Source of the DNA: JANWHF01 sp036276235
GTDB lineage: Bacteria > Planctomycetota > Phycisphaerae > Tepidisphaerales > Tepidisphaeraceae
Direction of reading: 5' to 3'
Length of the DNA: 14,394 nucleotides
Assembly (NCBI GenBank): GCA_036276235.1
Contig: DATBDZ010000089.1
Coordinates: 1 to 14,394, forward strand
Part shown: in pieces, positions 6,577-14,394 of the stretch
Position numbering within the stretch: position 1 is the stretch's first letter
Layout of the letters: each line of letters begins with the position of its first letter
Made by a program: the position numbers and the translations under genes
The notes under the pieces: model-generated
What the model saw: only the letters and a program-made list of their open reading frames with translations
What the model was told of the DNA's origin: nothing
The model's database searches: none

Positions 6577-6584
6577 TTCCCCCC

Positions 6585-9500
6585 ATGTTCCTCCTCCTTC
6601 GCAATCTCCGATACTTCCGCGGCGTGAACATTGCCGTCGTGATCGGCATGGCCGTCGCCACCGCCGTGCTCACCGGCGCGCTCATGGTCGGCGATTCGGT
6701 GCGCGGCAGCCTCGCCGATCTGGCTCGCCAGCGACTTGGGGCTGTTGATGTCGCGATGATCTCCACGCGGTTTTTTGATCAGGGGCTGGCCGCGCGATTG
6801 CGCGAGGGGCAGGGCCCTGGTGTCGCAGCGATCACACCGGCGATCCTCATTCGTGGTGGCGCGGCGAACGAGCAATCCAATCTTCGTACAGCCGATGTAC
6901 AGATTGCCGCGGTGGCTGCCCCCGCAAAGGGCGAGCAGCCCCTGGCCACGGGCGATTTTCCGCCGGTGCGGGGGACGTGTGTCATCAATGGAGAACTGGC
7001 CGACGCGATCGGCGCGAATGTTGGGGCGAGCGTTTTGCTGTCGGTCCCGACACAGAGCGATTTGCCGCGTGACTCGGCGTTGTCGCGCCGCAGCCGCAGC
7101 GACACGCTTGCCACGCTGCGCGTCACCGTCGCGCGCGTCGAACGGCAGAACGGATTTCTTTCGCTCTTCGATCCGAATGGCAGCCAGCGCGCGCGGCGGA
7201 ATGCCTGGGTGAACCTCGCCGATCTTCACGAGATGATCGATCAGGAGCAACGCGTCAACGCGATCTTCGTGCAACTCAAGAGCGGCACCGATGATCGATC
7301 GGCAGCCAGTACGCTCAACGATCAGCTCACCCAAGCCGCGCGGCTCGAAGATTATGGCCTGGATATACACCCCGTCGGCGATAATGAAGCGAGTGTGTTT
7401 GCACGAGAGACGTATATCGCGCCGCCGATTGTGGATGCCGCGTTGCGAGCGGCGCAAGCGCTGCACCTCCATGTCCGAAGCGTTTCGGTGAATTTGCTTA
7501 ACTCGGTTGCGTCGGCCTCATCGTCCGACTTAAAGACGATTCATTATGCCGTCGCATCGGGAATCGATCAGCTCGATCAGGGCCAGTTGAAGGCCGACGA
7601 AATTGCCATCAATCAATGGACAGCCGACCAACTCACGGCCAAGGTCGGAGACACCCTCTCGATTGATTTCTATCTCCGCCAGCCGGATGGCAATCTCACT
7701 GATGCCAGCAAAGTGCTCCCGCCCGCGAGTTTGAAGTTCACGATCAAATTCATTCTTCCGATGGAAGGCCTTGGCGCTGATCCAAAACTGCCGCCGAATT
7801 ACAAGGGGCTGACGGATGCGGCGAGCGTTGCCGATTGGAATCCGCCTGAGGGGTTGAACATCGACAAGAAGCTGGTCACCAAGGCCGACGAGGACTACTG
7901 GCAGAAATATCGCGCGGCTCCAAAAATCTTCTTCAATCTCGACACCGCCAAAAAGCTGTGGGGCGGCGCTTACGGCGGCATCACCGGCGTGCGCGTGCCG
8001 GCCGCTGATGCGCAACGCTTTTCCGATGAACTGCTTCGGCAGCTCAAGCCGCAATCGCTGGGGATGATCTTCCACCCGATCAAGGCCGAGCAGCTCGCCG
8101 CCGCCAATGGTGGGACGGATTTCTCCGAGTTTTTTGTGATGTTCAGCTTTTTCCTGATCGTCGCCGCCGCGCTTCTGGTGGCGATGCTCTTCCGGCTGAA
8201 TGTCGAGCAGCGCGCGCGGCAACTCGGTTTGCTCGGCGCGCTCGGATTCGCGCCGGCCAAACTCCGCCGGCTGTCGCTAGCCGAAGGAATGATCCTCGCC
8301 CTGATCGGCGGCGTCATCGGCCTGGCCGGCGCAATCGGCTACACCTGGCTCATCATGGCGGGCCTGCGAACGTGGTGGATCGGCGCGGTCGGTACCACCG
8401 CCATGCGGCTTTATGTGCTGCCGCTCACGCTCGCATATGGCCTGGTCGGCAGTCTGATCGTCGCACTAATCGCGATCCTCTGGGCAGTCTGGCGCGTCGG
8501 GAAAACCTCGCCCGCGCGATTGCTCGCGGGATCGTGGGAATCGGCTGGGGCAACCGGGCGACGAAGAGGATCGATCTGGCGATGGGCTGGCATCGCGCTT
8601 GTTCTGCTGGGCATTGTGATTGTGGTAATCGCAGTCACCGGCCGCATCTCCGCCGAAGGCGGCTTCGGTGGAGGCGTGGCGATGCTCATCGGCATCCTTT
8701 TCTGGCTCGGCGGGTCGCTGCGCCCGCGCCGCCCGGGCCTTTCTCCCTCCCTCGGTGCTCTGGGGGAGGGCCGCGGCGAGGGCTCCGTCGAGCGACCCTC
8801 CCGTGCCCTGGCCCCCACCCTAGCCCTCCCCCGGAGTACCGGAGGAGGGGACAGAGGCGCATCACCCCTCGTCGGAACTGGCCCGCTGCTTCGCCTCGGC
8901 ATCCGCAATGCATCGCGCCACACCGCGCGCGGCGTGCTCGCCGTCGGCCTCATCGGCTTCGCTGCATTTACTCTGATTACCGTAGCCGCGATGCGCCAGA
9001 ACGGCGTCCCCGATCCGGATCGGCGCGATTCGGAGACGGGCGGGTATCGCCTCATGCTGACGGCCGACATTCCGCTGCTCGGTGATCTGAACAGTGTCGA
9101 GGGCCGGCGGATTCTGGGCGTCCGCCAGCCGCAAGCGCCGGCGTTCAATGGCGTGCAATTCACTTCGCTTCGCATGTGGGCCGGGCAGGATGTCAGTTGC
9201 CTCAACCTCACGCGGCCAAACAGCCCCACGATCCTGGGAATCCCCCAGCAAATGATTCAGCGCGGCGGATTCCCCCAAGGCTCCGCAATCACGCCAGCCG
9301 CCAATCCGTGGACGCTGCTCGAGTACGATCAGGGAGATTCGATCCCCGTGATGGCCGACGCCGATACACTGGAATACGTGTTGAAGCTCTCCGTCGGCGA
9401 TGATCTGCCGATCACCGATCAACTGGGCATCAAGCGCAAGCTCAAAATCGCCTCCACGCTTTCCAAGAGCATTTTCCAGGGCCAGCTCCTGATGAGCGAC

Positions 9501-10067
9501 GCAAATTTCCGCAGGCTCTTTCCGGCTCAAAATGGATTTGGCATGGTGCTGGTCGAAACGCCCAAAGGCGCCACACCTGAGTCCTCGCGCGATCTGGCCC
9601 GCCTGCTCGCTTCGGAGTTGGACGATTATTCGGTGAGCGTGGACACGACCGCCGATCGGCTCAAGGCGTATCAGAATGTGCAGAACACCTATCTATCGAC
9701 GTTCCAGACTCTGGGTGCGCTCGGCTTGATGCTCGGCACACTGGGGTTAGCAGTCGTTTTGGTGCGCACGGTGATCGAACGCCGCGCCGAGCTGGCACTG
9801 CTGGCTTCAATGGGATTCACATCCGCCGCCCGCGTGAGGTTGATGCTGGCGGAGAACGCGTTCCTGCTGGTGATCGGGCTTGTGGCCGGCGCTGGCTGCG
9901 CGCTGATCGGCATCATCCCGGCAGTGATGACATCGTCGCGTTCGATCAACGCGCCAGCGCTGGTTGGTACACTGCTCGCGGTGCTTTTCATCGGGCTGGG
10001 GGCATCGTCAATCGCGGTCCGAGTGAGCGGTGCGCATGTTACGCCCGCTGATTTGCGCCGGGAGTGA
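6585..10067 (+). CDS. Large FtsX-type ABC transporter permease (two FtsX domains)
   Basis: A 1160-residue membrane protein with a YbbP-like layout. There is one helix near the N-terminus (about 14-36), then a periplasmic-type domain of about 480 residues. Next come helices near 515-540, 568-592, 610-637, 668-687 and 694-712, then a linker, then a helix near 785-805. A second soluble region (about 806-1034) precedes three final helices near 1037-1062, 1089-1113 and 1125-1147. The two FtsX domains (about 515-637 and 1037-1150) each show the expected pattern, including RARQLGLLGALGFAPAKLRRL and RRAELALLASMGFTSAARVRL, the coupling-helix regions that contact the ATPase. With the upstream ATPase it should form a mechanotransmission-type exporter acting on envelope lipids, lipoproteins or peptides. 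Residues about 719-757 (GLSPSLGALGEGRGEG and onward) appear to derive from a palindromic repeat. The ATG at 6585 has no Shine-Dalgarno sequence, so translation may be coupled to the ATPase. Confidence 0.9.
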   Translation: MFLLLRNLRYFRGVNIAVVIGMAVATAVLTGALMVGDSVRGSLADLARQRLGAVDVAMISTRFFDQGLAARLREGQGPGVAAITPAILIRGGAANEQSNLRTADVQIAAVAAPAKGEQPLATGDFPPVRGTCVINGELADAIGANVGASVLLSVPTQSDLPRDSALSRRSRSDTLATLRVTVARVERQNGFLSLFDPNGSQRARRNAWVNLADLHEMIDQEQRVNAIFVQLKSGTDDRSAASTLNDQLTQAARLEDYGLDIHPVGDNEASVFARETYIAPPIVDAALRAAQALHLHVRSVSVNLLNSVASASSSDLKTIHYAVASGIDQLDQGQLKADEIAINQWTADQLTAKVGDTLSIDFYLRQPDGNLTDASKVLPPASLKFTIKFILPMEGLGADPKLPPNYKGLTDAASVADWNPPEGLNIDKKLVTKADEDYWQKYRAAPKIFFNLDTAKKLWGGAYGGITGVRVPAADAQRFSDELLRQLKPQSLGMIFHPIKAEQLAAANGGTDFSEFFVMFSFFLIVAAALLVAMLFRLNVEQRARQLGLLGALGFAPAKLRRLSLAEGMILALIGGVIGLAGAIGYTWLIMAGLRTWWIGAVGTTAMRLYVLPLTLAYGLVGSLIVALIAILWAVWRVGKTSPARLLAGSWESAGATGRRRGSIWRWAGIALVLLGIVIVVIAVTGRISAEGGFGGGVAMLIGILFWLGGSLRPRRPGLSPSLGALGEGRGEGSVERPSRALAPTLALPRSTGGGDRGASPLVGTGPLLRLGIRNASRHTARGVLAVGLIGFAAFTLITVAAMRQNGVPDPDRRDSETGGYRLMLTADIPLLGDLNSVEGRRILGVRQPQAPAFNGVQFTSLRMWAGQDVSCLNLTRPNSPTILGIPQQMIQRGGFPQGSAITPAANPWTLLEYDQGDSIPVMADADTLEYVLKLSVGDDLPITDQLGIKRKLKIASTLSKSIFQGQLLMSDANFRRLFPAQNGFGMVLVETPKGATPESSRDLARLLASELDDYSVSVDTTADRLKAYQNVQNTYLSTFQTLGALGLMLGTLGLAVVLVRTVIERRAELALLASMGFTSAARVRLMLAENAFLLVIGLVAGAGCALIGIIPAVMTSSRSINAPALVGTLLAVLFIGLGASSIAVRVSGAHVTPADLRRE
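8745..8849. repeat. Diverged composite palindromic repeat embedded in frame in the permease gene
   Basis: Two palindromes flank a G+C-rich core of 53 bp, the same layout as the 126-bp elements: 8745-8770 (CCCTCCC / GGGAGGG) and 8824-8849 (CCCTCCCCCGG, loop AGTA, CCGGAGGAGGG, one mismatch). The second palindrome keeps the GAGTAC centre of the intergenic copies. It is translated without a stop as a Gly/Pro/Arg/Ser-rich linker. The relationship to the intergenic family is inferred from layout rather than close identity. Confidence 0.6.
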
Positions 10068-10187
10068 ACCGTGGCGCGGATTTTTCAACCCGTGTGTCCT
10101 GGTGCTCCCGGACGTTCGTTGAACTTTCTACCCCTTCAGAAGCAACTTAGCGACGTGACGTCATTGACCTTCCGCGCAACTTGCATC

Positions 10188-10330
10188 AGCGCTAGGAGGA
10201 TCCGTGCCCTCGCTCAGGCTCGTACACGGCGTGGTGACGTTTTTCGCAATTCGGGAATCGCCCGGTAGTACGAGAACCGTTCACCACGCCGTGTACGAGC
10301 CTAAGCGAGGGCACGGATCCTCCGAGCGCT
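10188..10330. repeat. 143-bp hairpin with 50-nt arms
   Basis: The left arm (10188-10237) and right arm (10281-10330) are reverse complements with two mismatches in 50 positions, separated by 43 nt. Each arm starts AGCGCT then GGAGGATCC. Both then carry GTGCCCTCGCT, GGCTCGTACACGGCG and TGGTGA. A shorter CCGTG/CACGG stem exists within each arm. The GGAG after the arm end recalls the GGAG heads of some REP families. It fills the centre of the 391-bp gap 10068-10458. The flanks 10068-10187 and 10331-10458 show no supportable gene. Confidence 0.9.
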
Positions 10331-10458
10331 ACGTTCCCCCGAGTAAGCGAAGTGCCCATCAATCTGCTGTACATGCCCGTGACCGCGCACCCTAATCCTA
10401 ACGCTCCGGAAGATTTCCACAAAGCAGAATGAACCGAGGTTGGTAGAATCCCGCAGCT

Positions 10459-11253
10459 ATGCCTCCAACAACAATCGCAATCACCGGCGCCTGCGGACGA
10501 ATGGGAATGCGGCTGGTCGCTCTGGCCAAAGCCGCGGCGGACATGCAGATCGTGGCCGCCATTGAGCGGCCGGATCATCCGGCGCAGGGGCGCGACGCGG
10601 GCGAGATCGCCGGCATCGGGCCGATCGGGCTGCCGATCACGTTTGATCTGCGGCCGACGCCGCAGGTGCTGATCGATTTCACCGGCCCCGCTTCGATGCG
10701 GCACTGGCTCAAAACCTGCCGCGATCGAAAGATTGCCATGCTCATCGGCACCACGGGCCTCGCGCCGCAGGACCACGCCATCATCGATCAGGCATCCGCG
10801 GACATCCCCATCCTGCAAGCGCCCAACATGAGTTTAGGTGTCAATGTACTTTTCAAAATCGCCGGCGAAGTCGCCAAGCTGCTGGGCGACGAATACGACA
10901 TCGAAATCGTGGAAGGCCATCACCGCTTCAAAAAGGATGCCCCCAGCGGCACCGCGATGGGACTTGCCGAAGCGATCCTCAAAGCGGCAAACAAAACCCG
11001 CGCCGCGCTTATTTACGACCGCCACGGCGACGACTGCCCCCGCCAACCCGGCCAGATCGGCCTCCACGCCCTGCGCCTCGGCGACGAAGTCGGCCGGCAT
11101 ACCGCCTACTTCGCCGCCTTGGGCGAGCGATTGGAATTGACGCACGTCGCGACCAATCGCGATACGTTCGTTCATGGAGCACTGCGAGCCGCAAAATGGC
11201 TGGCGCAGCAGAAGCCGGGGCGGTATTCGATGGCGAGCATGCTGGGGTTGTAG
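10459..11253 (+). CDS. dapB: 4-hydroxy-tetrahydrodipicolinate reductase (DapB)
   Basis: A 264-residue cytoplasmic enzyme that reduces the dehydrated form of 4-hydroxy-tetrahydrodipicolinate to tetrahydrodipicolinate with NAD(P)H, the second committed step to diaminopimelate and lysine. The N-terminal Rossmann domain has the GACGRMG nucleotide loop (residues 10-16) and IGTTG (97-100 region). The C-terminal domain has APNMSLGVNV (121-130), the catalytic pair His154-His155 in EGHHRFKKDAPSGTA with Lys158 matching E. coli Lys163, and PSGTA binding the substrate carboxylate. The end, DTFVHGALRAAKWL followed by a terminal MLGL, is also typical. Length is normal. The ATG at 10459 directly precedes TTIAITGACG. 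Only a distant GAGG is seen upstream. No other lysine-pathway gene is adjacent. The gene converges on the HAF-repeat gene with six bases between stop codons and no terminator. Confidence 0.97.
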   Translation: MPPTTIAITGACGRMGMRLVALAKAAADMQIVAAIERPDHPAQGRDAGEIAGIGPIGLPITFDLRPTPQVLIDFTGPASMRHWLKTCRDRKIAMLIGTTGLAPQDHAIIDQASADIPILQAPNMSLGVNVLFKIAGEVAKLLGDEYDIEIVEGHHRFKKDAPSGTAMGLAEAILKAANKTRAALIYDRHGDDCPRQPGQIGLHALRLGDEVGRHTAYFAALGERLELTHVATNRDTFVHGALRAAKWLAQQKPGRYSMASMLGL

Positions 11254-11259
11254 ACCCAC

Positions 11260-14200
11260 TCATGCGTGGATCGAGATCCAGTCGAAATTCCCGGTGCCGC
11301 CGTTTGGGCTCTTGGTATCGAAAACCAGTTGCAGCACATGTCGGCCGGCGGTGAGGTGGACGTTGTGCTTGCTGAGAATGACGTAGGTGTTCCAGTTGCC
11401 GGTGTCGGGGACGATGAGTTTTCCGGTAACGGTGACGCCGTCCACGTTCAGATGAAACGATCCGCCGACGACCGCGGAAGCGAGGCGGAAATCGATTGTG
11501 TAATTGCCGGCCGCGGCGACGGCGACGGTGTAATTGAGCCATTCGCCCGGCTGGGTCCACCCGACGAAATAGCCGCCTTGCTGGGCGGCGGGTATGGCGC
11601 CGATGCCGACGCCTTCGGCGGGGCGATACAGGCCGCCGCAATTGGTATTGCCGGGGTTGAAATAGCCGCCGCCCTGGCCGCCCAAGTCGAAATTTTCCGC
11701 CTGAATTAAGCCGAGCGGCGCGGGCGTTCCTGAGCGCGGGCCGATCGCCACTCTGCCGAAAGTCGGGCCGCTGGCCGATTGTCCCGCGCCCACAACCGTC
11801 TCGGCGGAGTTCACCCGCGTAGTTGGGCGGAATCCGGATTGAGGGACAACGTGAATGACGTACCCGCCCGGCGCGAGTCCCGAGATCGTGTATCGGCCTT
11901 GCGCATCGGTGATGGCGGTCGGATCGCCGCCAACATAAGCGGCGGCGCCTTTTACATCCGCGTAAACCCGCCAACCTTGCAAGCCACCTTCCAGCGAGTC
12001 CTGTTTGCCGTTTCCGTTGAGATCGTCGAAGACAGTGCCGGAGATGGATGCGAGTACGGGAGTTAACAAAAAGGCGTGATCGTCACCTTGAGGATTAGTG
12101 CCCGTGCCGACAATTTCGCCGGCGCTGTTGATTGCCGCCCCGGCAGTGAGATGCCAGTTTGACCCCGGTGGAATCGTGTCGTTGAGATTGATTGCCTGTC
12201 CGTTTGCATAGAGGAACGCGGTCGGGCCAGGGAAGTAGGCTCCCACATACTCCGATCCAACTCTTGGCGCATTCGTCTGCGGCACTGGAAGCGGCACGCC
12301 GCCGCTTTGATCTGTCCCCACCAACGTGACCACGCCGTTGAGATACGTGAAGAGCTGATAATCGCCGGGATCGCCCTTGAATCCGTAATTCTCGAAGATG
12401 CCGGTCACGAGGCCGGCGTTGCTGATGGTCTCTGCCGAGTTATTTCCGAAGAAAGAGCCGGCTGGTGGAGCGATGATCGTGAGACGCCCGCCACTGTAAA
12501 TGAAGGCTTGCTCCGTTGACTCGTCGTAATATCCGCTTGGAAGCGACTGGGTGTAGCCTGCGACCTGGCCATGATCATTTACATCGTTCGCATAGCTGGA
12601 TTCATCGGCGCTGAGCGACTCGAGAGGATTGAGGCGGCCATTGGAATAGAGAAATGCAACCGTGATGTGATCGCCGAAGATATCGAACAAGCGGTTTGTG
12701 TCGGCATGTCCGGCGATCTGCCCACTGTTGTTGATCGCCACGGCGGCGCTATTTGGGCCGCCGAACGTCCCCAGATCGGTCATCTTGTGCGTCGTCGGGC
12801 TATAGGTAAACGCATGGCTATTTCCCTTGGCAGTGGCGGCCTCGCCGACGATCTGCCCGGCGTTGTTAATGTCATAGGCGGCGCTGGTCGCGCCGCCGAG
12901 CGTTCCCAAATCGGTGACGGCATAACTATAGAGCGGCAATGTTGCGAAATTGCGATTCGTCGTGTTTTGTCCTGAGGCCAGTGTCAAAACCTGCGGCACT
13001 TGCCGCCAGTTTGTCGTCGGGGGAATAATGCGAATCGTGTAAGGGCCCGGTGCCAGATTCTCAAATGAATACCGCCCGGCGGCGTCGGTCGTGGTGAAAG
13101 GATCACCGTCATCGAAGTTGCCCGTCTTCTTCACATCCTGATAGACCGTGATGCCCGCGAGCGGCGCTTCGCCATTACTTTGCATTCCGTTGTTATCGGA
13201 GTCGTTGAATACTTTTCCGGAGATCGAGCCGGGCAACGCGGGCGTGAGAAGCACGCCCCGGCCAGTACTGGTTTCAGTGATGATCTGCCCGCTGCTATTC
13301 ATGGCGGTTGGGGAACCGTAAGAGCCTGGCTCTAGAACGCTCGGCGCGAGGGCGGCTGGATCAACTGTCTTCGTCAGATCGGAAATGACGCCATCTTGAT
13401 AGACGAAGGTCGAAAAATCACCGGTGAGGGAATAGCTCGTGCCAAGGATGCCGCCCATGCCGTTGATCGACACGCTCGCGATGAAGTCGGTGTCGCCGGG
13501 CACGCCTAGATCGTGAAACGTTCCGTTGCTGTAAAGGAACAAATGATCCGCGTTGGCCTGTGTGGAGGGGACGAAGTCGCCGGCAATCTGCCCGGAGGCG
13601 TTGATCGCAACGAGCGAGCTGGCGATAGCCATGCTGCTGAGCTTCGTTATTTTTCCGTTGACGGTCCTGAAGGGGATGCGCGCGTTAACGCCATCGGCGG
13701 TGCCCACGATCGTGCCCGCATCGTTGATGGCGATCGCCTGACTATTCGGCCCGCCGAACGTTCCAAGGTCCGTCATTTTTCCATTGCTATAGATAAACCC
13801 GTGGGTTGCTTGGTCATCGGTGTTTGGAATCAGCGCGTTGAGCGTCAGATTTCCGATAACTTGGCCGGCGTTGTTGATGCCCGTGACTTCGGAATCGAGC
13901 TGGCCCATCGCGCCCAGATCTGTCATTCTCCCATCGCGGTAAATGAAGGCGTGAAAACTGCCGTCGGCGGCTATTGCGGTGCCGGCGATTTCGCCGCTGT
14001 CGTTCAGGCCGACAACCGAAACATCGCCGCCGCCGGGGAGCGTCCCTAGATAAGTGACCTTGCCGCCCGAATACAGAAACGCCTTCCCAAAGCCACCACC
14101 AGGACTGATCTGGCCGGCGATTTCTCCGGATGCATTGATCGCGGTGATCGGTACTATCTCCCCCGCAATGGAGGGAATAGTCGTGAAGTGGCCGCCCTGG

Positions 14201-14394
14201 TAGTTGAAAGCCTGCTGGTTTAATACCTCGGTCGTTCCGGCGACTTCACCACGATCGTTGATCACACTCGGCACGGTCGTCGCGCCGGCGGGCCCGAATG
14301 TCGCGACCGAGTATGCCGCGCTCAGCAACTGGCGGCATTCGAGCCGCTCAATCCGCCCCGAAAATGCGGCGGGCAGTGCCCGCCCTACGTGCAC
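11260..14394 (-). CDS. Secreted modular protein: HAF repeats, two SdrD/Cna-B-like modules, C-terminal CBM6 (5' end off window)
   Basis: At least 1044 residues, coding strand minus. The N-terminal IERLECRQLLSA (about residues 15-26) is a variant of the planctomycete export motif. Block 1 (about 27-385) holds eight HAF-type repeats, each an 'INxxGxIxG' turn followed by 'AFLYSxGKMTDLG'. Residues about 390-485 form an SdrD/Cna-B-like beta module with an acidic loop (FNDSDNNGMQSNGE). Block 2 (about 488-778) has about six more HAF repeats. A second beta module (FDDLNGNGKQDSLE, about 780-890) follows. Residues 895-1044 are a family 6 carbohydrate-binding module: IQAENFD, WTQPGEWLNYTV, NWNTYV and the terminal FDWISIHA. 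It is probably an extracellular surface or matrix protein that binds polysaccharide; no catalytic domain is seen. The reading frame is open through the right edge (first codon GTG at 14392-14394), so the true start is probably outside. Confidence 0.88.
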   Translation of the reverse strand: MHVGRALPAAFSGRIERLECRQLLSAAYSVATFGPAGATTVPSVINDRGEVAGTTEVLNQQAFNYQGGHFTTIPSIAGEIVPITAINASGEIAGQISPGGGFGKAFLYSGGKVTYLGTLPGGGDVSVVGLNDSGEIAGTAIAADGSFHAFIYRDGRMTDLGAMGQLDSEVTGINNAGQVIGNLTLNALIPNTDDQATHGFIYSNGKMTDLGTFGGPNSQAIAINDAGTIVGTADGVNARIPFRTVNGKITKLSSMAIASSLVAINASGQIAGDFVPSTQANADHLFLYSNGTFHDLGVPGDTDFIASVSINGMGGILGTSYSLTGDFSTFVYQDGVISDLTKTVDPAALAPSVLEPGSYGSPTAMNSSGQIITETSTGRGVLLTPALPGSISGKVFNDSDNNGMQSNGEAPLAGITVYQDVKKTGNFDDGDPFTTTDAAGRYSFENLAPGPYTIRIIPPTTNWRQVPQVLTLASGQNTTNRNFATLPLYSYAVTDLGTLGGATSAAYDINNAGQIVGEAATAKGNSHAFTYSPTTHKMTDLGTFGGPNSAAVAINNSGQIAGHADTNRLFDIFGDHITVAFLYSNGRLNPLESLSADESSYANDVNDHGQVAGYTQSLPSGYYDESTEQAFIYSGGRLTIIAPPAGSFFGNNSAETISNAGLVTGIFENYGFKGDPGDYQLFTYLNGVVTLVGTDQSGGVPLPVPQTNAPRVGSEYVGAYFPGPTAFLYANGQAINLNDTIPPGSNWHLTAGAAINSAGEIVGTGTNPQGDDHAFLLTPVLASISGTVFDDLNGNGKQDSLEGGLQGWRVYADVKGAAAYVGGDPTAITDAQGRYTISGLAPGGYVIHVVPQSGFRPTTRVNSAETVVGAGQSASGPTFGRVAIGPRSGTPAPLGLIQAENFDLGGQGGGYFNPGNTNCGGLYRPAEGVGIGAIPAAQQGGYFVGWTQPGEWLNYTVAVAAAGNYTIDFRLASAVVGGSFHLNVDGVTVTGKLIVPDTGNWNTYVILSKHNVHLTAGRHVLQLVFDTKSPNGGTGNFDWISIHA
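14368..14388 (-). repeat. GTAG-headed REP-like unit at the 5' end of the HAF-repeat gene
   Basis: On the minus strand GTAG is followed by the perfect 8-bp stem GGCGGGCA / TGCCCGCC around one base. This is the same head-plus-stem design as the units at 3760-3822. It is in frame with the HAF gene and would be read as VGRALPA if translation starts at or beyond the window edge. Confidence 0.6.

Noticed and set aside
6384..7472. 362-codon open frame on the minus strand opposite the ABC genes
   Set aside because: It runs antisense through the ATPase 3' end, the heptamer arrays and the permease 5' end, is rich in Arg/His, and shows no domain. The plus-strand frames have full motif support.
8411..9229. 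272-codon minus-strand frame inside the permease region
   Set aside because: It is antisense to the permease, dominated by Arg/Pro/Ser typical of shadow frames in G+C-rich DNA, and has no recognisable motif.
10156..10163. TGACGTCA palindrome upstream of dapB
   Set aside because: An isolated 8-bp palindrome is expected by chance in a sequence of this size and no promoter context supports it.
10071..10395. Small plus-strand frames with a repeated SLRLVHGVV peptide
   Set aside because: The same peptide appears on both strands because it is the translation of the inverted arms of the 143-bp hairpin.
11009..11974. 321-codon minus-strand frame overlapping the 3' end of the HAF gene and dapB
   Set aside because: It is an Arg-rich out-of-frame shadow of the CBM6 region and antisense to dapB, both of which are well supported.

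Overview
The window looks like chromosomal DNA from a member of the Planctomycetota, probably the class Phycisphaerae. The evidence is an extracellular protein whose N-terminus carries a variant (IERLECRQLLSA) of the planctomycete 'LEPRxLLSA' export motif, the fairly high G+C content, and intergenic regions packed with palindromic repeats. The class-level assignment is inference; no rRNA or other marker gene is present.

Layout, left to right. (1) 1-54: the right-hand half of a composite palindromic repeat cut by the window edge. (2) 87-1451 (-): a YidR/DUF3748 beta-propeller protein. It is divergent from a two-gene transport operon (+): a small DUF3311 membrane protein (1545-1790) and a 629-residue sodium:solute symporter (1839-3728) with a large extra loop. 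The 93-bp divergent region holds two dyads, one a plausible operator. (3) 3729-4104: an intergenic region with two REP-like doublets and one complete 126-bp composite repeat. (4) 4105-5421 (+): a GT4 glycosyltransferase. (5) 5422-5743: a second 126-bp composite repeat, inverted relative to the first. (6) 5744-10067 (+): an ABC exporter pair, a LolD/MacB-type ATPase and a 1160-residue FtsX-type permease. The junction carries inverted heptanucleotide arrays, and the permease contains what looks like an in-frame copy of a palindromic repeat. (7) 10068-10458: a 143-bp hairpin with 50-nt arms. (8) 10459-11253 (+): dapB (lysine/diaminopimelate biosynthesis). (9) 11260-14394 (-): a large modular secreted protein (HAF repeats, SdrD/Cna-B-like modules, terminal CBM6), convergent with dapB and running off the right edge.

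Functionally, the genes are a mix of uptake (DUF3311 plus symporter), cell-envelope work (glycosyltransferase, FtsX-type exporter, secreted HAF/CBM6 protein) and core metabolism (dapB). There is no phage, CRISPR, toxin-antitoxin or biosynthetic cluster. The most unusual content is the repeat landscape: at least four distinct palindromic or low-complexity families fill nearly every intergenic gap over 100 bp. Three repeats have reached coding sequence: the ATPase C-terminus, an inter-helix linker of the permease, and the N-terminus of the HAF protein. Some repeats have the GTAG head plus stem typical of REP sequences mobilised by Y1 (RAYT/TnpA-REP) transposases. No such transposase lies in the window.
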